Positions 56,143-64,000 of a stretch of DNA of 64,000 nt are shown piece after piece; the first letter of the stretch is position 1; each line of letters opens with the position of its first letter. The notes under the pieces were generated by a model. The model searched no databases. It was not told the origin of the DNA and saw only the letters and a program-made list of their open reading frames with translations. A program made the translations under genes and the position numbers. The stretch covers positions 23,547,782 to 23,611,781 of the forward strand of contig NC_135773.1 of assembly GCF_028453695.1 (NCBI RefSeq), given 5' to 3'. The stretch is from Augochlora pura. Lineage: Eukaryota > Arthropoda > Insecta > Hymenoptera > Halictidae.

Positions 56143-57900
56143 GATCGTCGGGGCTACAGGCGTCGAGGATCGAAATCGAGCATCGCCGATTGGTCGATAA
56201 TTGCTCGACGGCTTCAAGACGAATCACAGCGTTTCGGATTTTGTTATCGGCGTTCGACATTTGTTTCTATCTTCTCGTGTCCTCTTCGGCCGTTCTTCCC
56301 TCCCCTTTTTCGTTCCACCGGTTCTCTGCTCGCCGACGGCGCGGCAGCGGAGCAACAGGAGTACCATTTTCGCGTACAAAAAGAAAAAACACCACTGAAG
56401 TTTCTATTATGTCCCAGAAACGGGCACATTGTCGCTCGCCTCTTGCAATTTATACGCGGCCCTGGCTGCGCAACTTTCAAAGCTCTCTCTCTCCCTCTCT
56501 CTCTCTCTCTCCTCGTTCCACGCGGCCGTTGTTTCCATAAAACATCACAGGGGGGGTCCGCGGTCGGGGAATCATTGGCCCACCTTTGTCGATCTCCGGC
56601 GTCGCGACCGGGTACTACTTCTTTCGCAACGGCGAGCACGGACGGGAACGTCGACGATTCCACGCGATTTTTAAGCATTGTGTTCAACATAGTCTGCGCC
56701 GCGACAGCGGATTTTTATGTAGCCGCTGAAAATATTCGAGAAGAAACTCTCTCCGCGATGGAAAGGATCGACGCGATTCGCCTGGTGAAAATCTGCTTGT
56801 ATGCTGAATGTTAATTTATAATTAAGTTGTTGGAAGCGTAACTGTTAGCCAGAGGAATGAGTGTACAACTATAATAAAAAGACTTCGAGTGGAAAGGGTT
56901 GATTGAAGAGAATCGTCGTTTGACCTAGAGTAGAACTTCACTGTTTAAATATTAATTAACGAACGTGAGAGAATATACACAGAAAATGTAGCATGTGTTG
57001 CGAGGAACTTTGGCGGATTAATTATTTGTTATTCGACACTATTTGAGGTTCTTCGCAGGAACTGTGACGTAAGTCCAAGGAGTGTTCAAAATTTAGTAAG
57101 AAAATTTAAACCGTCTATGGTCGATTACGTAATAGTACATCGCGGACAAGCCATAAACGAAATAATTGCTACAGTTGCGCCCAGATTCGGCGGAACGATA
57201 ATAAACGAGCGAAGCGCGTTTGCGCGCAGAGACATATTCGCTTGTGTTGTTGAACGGGTTCTATATAACCGACTGTTAAACAGCCGGTATTTATAGTCAG
57301 GCATATTATACTCAAACATATCAAACAACAAACACCTGGGCCGGTTTATCGAAACCGAGGGGGTCCGGCGATCGGGTTTGCATAACCGCGATCCCAAAAA
57401 TGCAAATGCAGAGCCAAACAGCGCGCGAAACGCGCGGCGGATTTGTTGGCGGAACGTCGCCGGGTATCGCGAATTAAACGGCCGCGCGTGTTGCCAATAA
57501 TAATATTATTTCGCTGGGCGAAGATCAAGGGAAGATAAACGCGACAAACGCGAGGTGGCGCCGCGAAAAATATCTACCCGGCAAACGAAAACGTTGGTTA
57601 CGGCTCTCGGCGACCCAGTATTTCATCGAGTTTTACCCTCCCCCCACCCCGACTCAGATAAATGATCTATGCATTCGACCGGTTCTCAGCGAGTTTCGCA
57701 ACAAAAGCCGGACACGCGGCGATAACGCAACTATTCTCGCGGCGAGAACCCGCGGGGAAACCGGGCCACGCGAACCGTCTGCCATCTGGCCGGCGAAAAA
57801 TCGGAGATTCGTCGGCCGGCCTGTAGGCATCGGCGAACTTCTCTATGGAAATTCGACGGGAATTCTAATGGCATTTTAAAGGAACCTTTCGTACCGTGTA
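56143..57900. other. CpG-rich non-coding sequence
   Basis: Frames of 148 codons (minus, 56,244-56,690), 153 and 123 codons (plus) overlap across the CT repeat at 56,482-56,513 and show no domain. A TTAA-type tip (GTGGAAAGGG then TTGA) ends at 56,898 without a left partner. 57.1-57.85 kb is CpG-rich. No gene called. Confidence 0.45.
56482..56513. repeat. (CT)n microsatellite
   Basis: CT run with one CCC interruption. Confidence 0.95.
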
Positions 57901-59774
57901 CAACTTGATAATGTTAAAATACAGGAATTGAATTTATTGAGATGAGTTTTATTGAGATATATTTGTTGAGATTGATTGAACAAAACAGCACTTCCAAGAA
58001 TATACCTTTTAAGAATATTAAAATAAATTATCATAAATTGTCAATTACATCTCAAATTCCCCATCGCATGTTCTGCACCATTGTCCTGGGTATATTAGTG
58101 TCATCCACTATCTCGCACACACTATATTGTTACGAACACCGGATGGATGACCGGTGCCGCCTCGGAATTCCCTTGCCGGAATAAAAGACGACAACACGGT
58201 TCAGGGTCTTCCAATCGAACTGAACTTCGACAGTGACTATTTTGACAGCAAACTCATGACGCATTGTATTTAATAATTCGAAATATTGTAAAGAATTGTA
58301 AAACGAAAGTAATAAATAATAATTATGCCGCGGACTCGTGGAACGGGGCGACGGGAACCGGACGAGGTTCAACAATATTTCAACAATATTGCAACAATAT
58401 TTTGGATTTTCATCGAGCATACTCTCGAAGTTATACATAGCATAGCGCGGATGTAACTTAAGGGACACCCTAATAAAAGCTCTGGTAGAAAGCATTGAAA
58501 GAAGATTCGTTCGGTAACGTCAACCATAGCGCGTTTCGCTTCTGGGTTCGCGTAAGTGTTCGCTCAGGTAGTTTGCTCGTGCTGGTTTTCGAGGCTCGCG
58601 GTGTCAATATTGGGCCGCGATTTGATCGATTGCGCCGGTCACAGACACGATTAAAGCGAACGGGAAAATATTTCAGCGACCGGATAATTCGCTCTGTCGA
58701 ATCTGACGTGGTCCTCATAGCGTTCGGCATCGATTAGGTATTCCGATTGTCCCGATCACTCGAGCACGACCCGACACGGGATTGCGGAACCCGGCACGGT
58801 TCGTTCGCGGTTCACGGACTTCGTAAATGTTCTCAGCTGTCTCTTTTAAACCGTAGATTGTTGCATTCGATTCTGAATTTTATTTTCATCGCTGATAATA
58901 TATGGACACGTAATTGAAAAGATCATCTTGAGTCACGAATGACAGGTGTATTTTAAAAATATTCAGCCGGGTTTTACGAACCGTTGACGATTTAATGCGT
59001 TGTCTGCCAACGCAATATTTTGCTTTGCGATTAAAACGTTGGGGGAGTGGAGTGTTATTAACTTCCGCGTGATTCGAAGTGGATGGACGTAAATTCAGTT
59101 AAAGCAGATCCCTTTGCTTGATATGGAAAATCAATGACACCGACAAAGAATAAATGGTAATTATGTGTGTCGAATAATGGAAGAACCCTTTCCAGGATGC
59201 CATTTCTTGCTACGAAATTAAACTGCTTTAAATCCTGCGATAATATCCGCAGGAAGACGCGCTTTCGTAGTCTATTGGACGCAATTCGCGGAAATCCGTG
59301 CTAAGTTTATCAAAACGTTAAAAACTCGGAATAAATTTCCAAAATTACTAGCTAATTTCTTTCTCGCGAATCCGCGAGATCAAAGACGCTCCGACCAATG
59401 AATTACTTCCAATAACAGATGAAACGGATCGTTGTATTTTCCCGTTAGCACCGCAAACATAATAAACCACGGGCAAACCGCAGGTTTTCATGTAAATACA
59501 AATTTTCATGACCCAGTTTACAAAACCTGGCCATTACGTGTACGCGTTTTCGTGTCTTTTATTAGGCGTTTATCGCGATTGTAAAATGCAGAACGTCGTT
59601 CCGCGAAATTCCGACAAAATTGTTCGCGCATACCTCCCGCTAATTTTGTTTTTGCAAATAAAAAATTGTATTTAACTGGTCCCTGCAACAATCTACGGCA
59701 AAATGTTTGGCGACAACGTTACACGCTGGAAAAGAAGCGTACATTCAAAGTTAGATACGCTAGAAAAATTTTTA
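57901..59774. other. AT-rich non-coding sequence
   Basis: Contains a threefold CAACAATATT repeat at 58,371-58,401 (12-bp spacing). Opposed frames of 121 and 80 codons lack domains. No mobile-element termini recognised up to the MITE at 59,779. Confidence 0.45.
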
Positions 59775-59778
59775 TTAA

Positions 59779-59994
59779 CACTAGGTTTACGGAGTAATAA
59801 AAGCAGCCGTTTTATATTTGTTTATGAAAGTAACGATTTATTCTAATCGTTAATGTAATCGATAAATAAATAAATATAAATAATTATAGTAAATATAATC
59901 GATAAATAAGCAATAAATGTATCTTTAAAATCTGAATTATAGCACGTTAACAAATCAGTGACCCGTCATTTTGACGGATTCCGTAAATCTAGTG
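59779..59994. mobile_element. TTAA-flanked MITE with CACTAG tips, 216 bp
   Basis: Exact TTAA at 59,775-59,778 and 59,995-59,998. Tips are inverted: CACTAGGTTTACGG at left, CACTAGATTTACGG at right read in reverse (one mismatch in 14). A small dyad CCGTCATTTTGACGG lies just inside the right tip. The interior is AT-rich with two ATAATCGATAAATAA-like repeats. The tip differs from the CCCTTTG family, so this is a separate TTAA-type element. No coding capacity. Confidence 0.85.
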
Positions 59995-59999
59995 TTAAT

Positions 60000-60920
60000 A
60001 ACCACCACAATTTGTAACTATGATACATAAGTTCGTGTAAGAATAGAAAATTCACCTGAATGCTAGCTGAAGTTAAAGGGAATTTAGCGTTGAAGAGCGA
60101 TAAGAAGGCGCGGATAAAATCGCCGTGAATAAAGATGAAGGAGCTCGCTCGCGGTGCCACGAGCGAGTGAAACCGCGCGTCGGGCAAGATACTAACATAA
60201 TTACTTTGCGTACGTATAAAGTCGTTAACGAACGACGTTTTTCGTTCTACCGGTTCCTGGGTGGCCAAGCTTTTCGATTTCGCTGTCGGCGCTCGTTTAC
60301 TGCTCAGCTTCTCTTCTTTTCTCGGCCGGTTTCGAGGACGCCGAGAGAGCGGAAAGAGAGAGAAGGAGAGAGGAAAAGTGAGAATAAAAGAGGAAAAGAG
60401 CAAGAGAGAAAGAGAGGAAAAGAGAGAGAGAGAAAAAGAGGAAAAGAGAGAGAGAGAGAGGAAAGGAGAGAGAGAAAAAGAGAGAGAAAGGGAGAGAGGA
60501 AGGAGAGTGTGAGAGAGAGGAAGGAGTGCTTCAAACCGCGGCACGATTCGACTCGCGTCGCGAAATTTTCGCGAGTCACTCGCCTCATATCCGCAAACGC
60601 GGCGCGGCGCGCGTTCACGTTGCCGGAATTTTCAAGCCTCGGCTTATTTAAGCACGCCGCGAGCGCTGCTTTCGCGCGTCCCGTGTTTGCCGAGTTCACG
60701 GTTGGAACGTTCGCGGTTATTTCACGGGAACCGGCCCGAAAATTTCACGCGGTTCTACGCCGACAAGACACACGTGTACCAGCAATAATTCGCGGCGATC
60801 GCGCGGAAACAAGGCGCGCGCTGCCGAACCGCGCACGCCGCTTTTGCCATTTGACCGGCCTCCGACGGGGTATCGTCGAAAAAGCGACACGGTCTAACGA
60901 ATCGATTGTATCAGATTTTC
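60000..60920. other. Non-coding sequence around a homopurine tract
   Basis: The largest frames in the window, 294 codons (+, 60,125-61,009) and 192 codons (-, 59,966-60,544), run through the GA tract and read it as Arg/Glu/Lys or Leu/Ser repeats. The rest of each translation has no domain. They are rejected as genes. 60.54-60.87 kb is CpG-rich. Confidence 0.5.
60351..60507 (+). repeat. Long polypurine tract; 106-nt uninterrupted run
   Basis: Nearly all A/G on the + strand from 60,351, with two T and one C before 60,402; then no pyrimidine from 60,402 to 60,507. It is built of GGAAAAGAGAGAGAGA-like subunits. Mirror-symmetric homopurine DNA of this length can form triplexes (H-DNA). Confidence 0.95.
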
Positions 60921-60921
60921 A

Positions 60922-61165
60922 CCCTTCTATTCGGAGCCATTTTAAATCGTGTCCAAAATATTTTCTCAAACTTATAGCGTTTCACATTTTACATAACCTG
61001 TACTCGTGATGTAACGGTGTACTCTCCAAATTATGGAATTGAATTTTTGCGGCTCGGGCAACAGTTAATAGGCCCATAACGATTTTTTTCAATGTGAATA
61101 ATCTTGGTAAAAATTATTTTGAAACATGGCATGACAATTTTCAGTGGCGCCACTCGCCGCAAAGG
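60922..61165 (+). mobile_element. Family C MITE, copy 2, 244 bp
   Basis: Left tip CCCTTCTATTCGGAGCC after TTCA; right tip, in reverse, CCCTTTGCGGCGAGTGGCGCC without the last base, before TTGA (61,166-61,169). Blocks TCCAAAATATTTTCTCA and AAATTATTTTGAAACATG match the 54.66-kb copy. The right tip carries GAGTGGCGCCACTC, a 14-bp perfect palindrome. Non-coding. Confidence 0.7.
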
Positions 61166-61169
61166 GTTG

Positions 61170-62850
61170 AACATTTTTGTTCATGATTATGTGAACGTCG
61201 AAGAGTTCGACATTTTTTCAGCGATTCTACAATAGTCTGACCAACGCGTGATCCATGACTGAAATTCAATTTCAGAAATTTTTATTTATTGAAGACGTTT
61301 ATTTTATCATAAAATTCGAACCCTTTGAAGTTCCTAAATAGTATTCGATTTAGAAGATTCTGTACTGCTAAATATAAAATCGTACAATTTAAGGTAACGT
61401 TGAACGTCTTACACAGTAATTATAGAATATTAATAAACAGGCTTTAATAATCGTTTTATCTTATAAAACATATAATAAAAATCGATAAGAGTCTCCAGAT
61501 AAAATAACTGTTTCGGCAATTCTGCATTTTTAAGAACGAAAAGCAATGCGAAGGAAGTAATCCAAAGGAAAAACGATCCTATATATAATAATTTAATATA
61601 ATAATTTAAAATCTCCAGAAACCTTGAAACCTCTAAGAAGCATAGGAAAAATGTGACGCGCGAGACAAGGCGGTGAAAAATGCGAGACTGTCCGCAACTG
61701 TGGAAATATTTGAAGCACTCGTGAAATTGTAACTGGCCGGCCGCGGGTCCGCGGGAAACGTTACCAAGGACGGCCATGTTGAATTGGCCACGGCGGGTAA
61801 CAGCAACTGAAAACTACCGGGACTTTTTATTAAAACTTTTTTTTCCCGGGCGCAAGTGGCCCCCTCCTCGGTCAACCCGGCGAATTCCATGGTAATAATT
61901 TCGAACGACCGGTTACACATATGAATGAAGGCGCGGCGAAACTTGTGTAGCCGTGCGCGGCCGGGTGACCCGGTTGAATGGAAAATTGGGGTAGTTAAAG
62001 TTCAAGGGTCGTGTAATGTGGAATGAAGTTTCGCCGGGCCGTGTCTGGTATATGTTCGTTCGTCTCTCCGGTTCGCCGGATCCGTCGAAGTTCCGTGTCT
62101 AAATATTGCTAGGATCTCCTTCCAGCGTGTCTTTCAAGGTCCGAACGGCTTTGGTAGCAAGGTTATGGAAGAGTACGCGATGGAACTTCCCCGCTTCGGA
62201 AGTTGTTCGGCTTAACCGAGACGTAATCGATCGAACTTGCAAATTGGATATCTTGGGGAAATTACTTTTGTTTTGCGTTGCCGAAAGAGTTGATGAGATC
62301 GCCGAAGAACGGCGGCCATTACGATATGTACGGGTCTCAACGTTTGTTGAAGAGGACCATCGAATCGATTACTTTCTACTAATTACGTTCGTAATTACGT
62401 CGATAACTGATGCTTTCTTTCAAACGGAATAACATTTTGAAAATTGAGTTTCATTGTTAAAATCCAAGAGAATTAGATTCCCGAGAAATTAATGATAATT
62501 AACATGGGCTATCTTTTCGTTCAGGATTGTGCTTTGCTTCGGCATATTTTCCTTATAATTAGACATTATTAGAAACCTCTGCGGGGCTAAAAGTACAAGA
62601 GTATTTAAAAGATGTAAGATTGTTATCTTGTTCGGCGACTGCCGAAATTAGGCGAAATTCTTTAACATAGCCATTAAAGCGTGCAGAAATAATTTCATTA
62701 GAAAATAATTCGAAGTATCACTCACGGTAGTGGGGGCTGCAAAGTAGCGTGCATAATTCCTCTTCTCCAATATGGCGGCCAGGTCCAGGGCTGCACGGAT
62801 GGTGTATTTGACGCTCGGAACCGGCCTGCACGCGCAGCGTAAGATTGAGG
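61170..62850. other. Non-coding sequence, nothing recognised
   Basis: AT-rich to 61.65 kb, then moderate GC. A 108-codon + frame (62,106-62,432) and 95- and 115-codon minus frames have no recognised domain or splice context. No feature supported. Confidence 0.4.
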
Positions 62851-62854
62851 GTGG

Positions 62855-62872
62855 GTGTGTGTGTGTGTGTGT
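62855..62872. repeat. (GT)9 microsatellite
   Basis: Perfect dinucleotide run. Confidence 0.95.
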
Positions 62873-63018
62873 GGGAGCCGTAGCACTTAGCAAGCCGCGC
62901 TAACGTTTTCTCGTTAGTGCTCTCTCGGTGCCCGACAAAACCGGCCCTGGTAATTACTTCGCCAATTACTTCGAAATATTTCACCTCTATATTTTCTAAA
63001 TACTTTCTTCGTCCCGCG

Positions 63019-63049
63019 CCCCCCCCCCCCCCCCCTCTCTCTCTCTCTC
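63019..63049. repeat. C17-(CT)7 compound tract
   Basis: Seventeen C followed directly by a CT run. The complementary strand is G-run plus GA, as at 31.3 kb. Confidence 0.93.
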
Positions 63050-63094
63050 GCGTTTCTGTCTCCTTTTTCCGTCTCGCTCCACCGCCTGTCTCCC

Positions 63095-63097
<3 letters not shown>

Positions 63098-63129
<32 letters not shown>
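63098..63129. repeat. (CT)n microsatellite
   Basis: Perfect dinucleotide run of about 16 units. Confidence 0.96.
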
Positions 63130-63131
<2 letters not shown>

Positions 63132-63230
63132 GCCCCCTTGTCCATTCCCTAGCCCCGTTTTTTCCGTTCGCGCGCGCGGGCGGGCGGGCGGGGGAGGGGC
63201 GGTTTAATTTTCCCCATTTATTCGGGTCGA

Positions 63231-63235
<5 letters not shown>

Positions 63236-63265
<30 letters not shown>
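63236..63265. repeat. (GCG)10 trinucleotide repeat
   Basis: Ten near-perfect GCG/GGC units. Such repeats are often found in 5' untranslated regions or encode short Ala/Gly runs; no gene is evident here. Confidence 0.93.
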
Positions 63266-63266
<1 letters not shown>

Positions 63267-64000
63267 CGCGCTCGCGGGAAGGCGCGCAACGCCGCGCGCG
63301 TTTAGCAAACGTTTGACACCCGGCTACGTGTGTAACGGGCACGGTTAATTAATCGAATTACGGCTCGCGACATTAATGCGGCAATTTTAACCGGCGTCCG
63401 CTAAACCCACGCAATTAGCGGATCGATAATGCGGCGACACGCGTCGACGATTCTTTTTAATCGCTCGACGGCCTGAGTAATTACATTCGCGATAGAACCG
63501 CGCGCGCGCCACCCGACCCCCTCCCTGCGCGCGCCGCGCGCTCTTCGTCGCCCGCCGCCGCTTTACATCCGCGAATATCCGCCGATTGTTTCTTTGTCGA
63601 TCGTCGCTCCGATGTTTTTCTTTTCTTTTTATTTGCACCCGATGCCCGACGGGAGCGCGCCAGAAGCTCTTCCGTCCGCTCTCCTTACCGTTCCGGACCG
63701 ACAATGCTTCACTTTGGGAAAAAATGCTTTAGAAATTTTCTCTGCGAGGCTCCCCTCGCTTTGTTCTTGGCCGGCTGGTTTTGTGAGCAAACTTGCGATT
63801 TAGACGGCGGTTTTAGAGATCGGTATGGAAGGGACAATGAACGCTCGAATAAAATTTGATTACCGTTCCGGTGCCGGGATTTGGTTCGTTGAAACAGTTT
63901 ACACGGTGAAAACTGTTTTAATTTGTTCTGGATTCGTTCGCGACAACTGCCAGCTATCGAAACGAAACGGATGGTTGTTCTTGCTTTGAATAATATCAAT

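Larger units (their letters stand above)
62873..64000. other. CpG-rich terminal block with dense simple repeats
   Basis: The most CpG- and GC-rich stretch of the window at about 63.13-63.55 kb. It contains a C17-(CT)7 tract (63,019-63,049), a (CT) run (63,098-63,129), (CGGG)n near 63,178 and (GCG)10 at 63,236-63,265. Frames of 142 and 96 codons read these repeats as poly-Ala, Arg-Glu or Ser-Leu. It could be a CpG-rich promoter or 5' untranslated region, but no transcription unit is shown. Confidence 0.5.

Noticed and set aside
25897..59690. Shared string GGTCCCTGCAACAAT near 59,678 and 25,905
   Set aside because: About 15-17 bp only, with no similarity in the flanks; plausible by chance.
60125..61009. 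294-codon + open frame, the longest in the window
   Set aside because: More than a third of it reads the GA tract as Arg/Glu/Lys repeats; the flanks show no domain, and a 192-codon minus frame overlaps it. Homopurine DNA cannot encode most stop codons in several frames.
1..64000. tRNA, rRNA, snRNA and well-known conserved miRNAs
   Set aside because: I looked for tRNA B-box-like strings and for mature sequences of several widely conserved insect miRNAs and saw none. A covariance-model search would be decisive.

Overview
The window looks like non-coding DNA from an arthropod nuclear genome, most likely an insect; a hymenopteran is plausible but not proven. The evidence is the absence of bacterial-style gene packing, a mosaic of AT-rich and CpG-rich blocks without obvious CpG depletion, very many (GA)n/(CT)n microsatellites, and short non-autonomous DNA transposons of insect type (TTAA-flanked piggyBac-like, TA-flanked Tc1-like and pogo-like). 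I found no protein-coding gene, tRNA, rRNA, CRISPR array or bacterial operon that I can support. Every long open frame lies in purine- or pyrimidine-skewed or CpG-rich sequence where stop codons are rare by composition. The window is therefore read as intergenic or intronic.

Layout. 1-8.7 kb: AT-rich sequence with CpG-rich blocks at about 2.2-3.3, 5.4-6.2 and 7.0-7.8 kb, a 27-bp tandem palindrome array (670), a 28-bp minisatellite (6313) and an ACGTG-rich array (8471). 8.7-21.2 kb: alternating GC-rich and AT-rich blocks, with a diverged duplicated segment at 16.15/17.18 kb and a G/C-run hairpin at 18.46 kb. 21.2-33.9 kb: an AT minisatellite, long GA/CT repeats, a Tc1-like MITE (28,789-29,355), a 29-G run (31.3 kb), a nested hairpin (31.6 kb) and a strongly pyrimidine-biased strand (about 32.5-33.7 kb). 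33.9-35.5 kb: a repeat cluster with pogo-like ends, a dispersed repeat and an X/Y repeat. 37-48 kb: several TTAA-type MITEs. 50.2-51.5 kb: a 30-G run, a 189-bp triplication and a 22-bp minisatellite. 52.6-56.2 kb: the densest transposon cluster, with four TTAA-type MITEs plus the inverted, rearranged second copy of X/Y. 57-64 kb: two more TTAA-type MITEs, a 106-nt uninterrupted homopurine run and a CpG-rich end.

The most noteworthy content is a set of TTAA-flanked mini-transposons. Their ends share a consensus: CCCTTTGCACTCGAGT at the tip, then GGCGCC a few bases inside. At least three sequence families are present (A: four copies plus an end fragment; C: two copies; several singletons). Two elements interlock through a 36-bp perfect hairpin at 54,865-54,900. 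A separate four-copy dispersed repeat (about 8.0, 19.4, 28.2 and 34.4 kb) and a circularly permuted inverted repeat pair (35.1-35.5 versus 55.8-56.1 kb) also appear unexplained by standard feature types. All identities were judged by eye; no alignment or database search was run.
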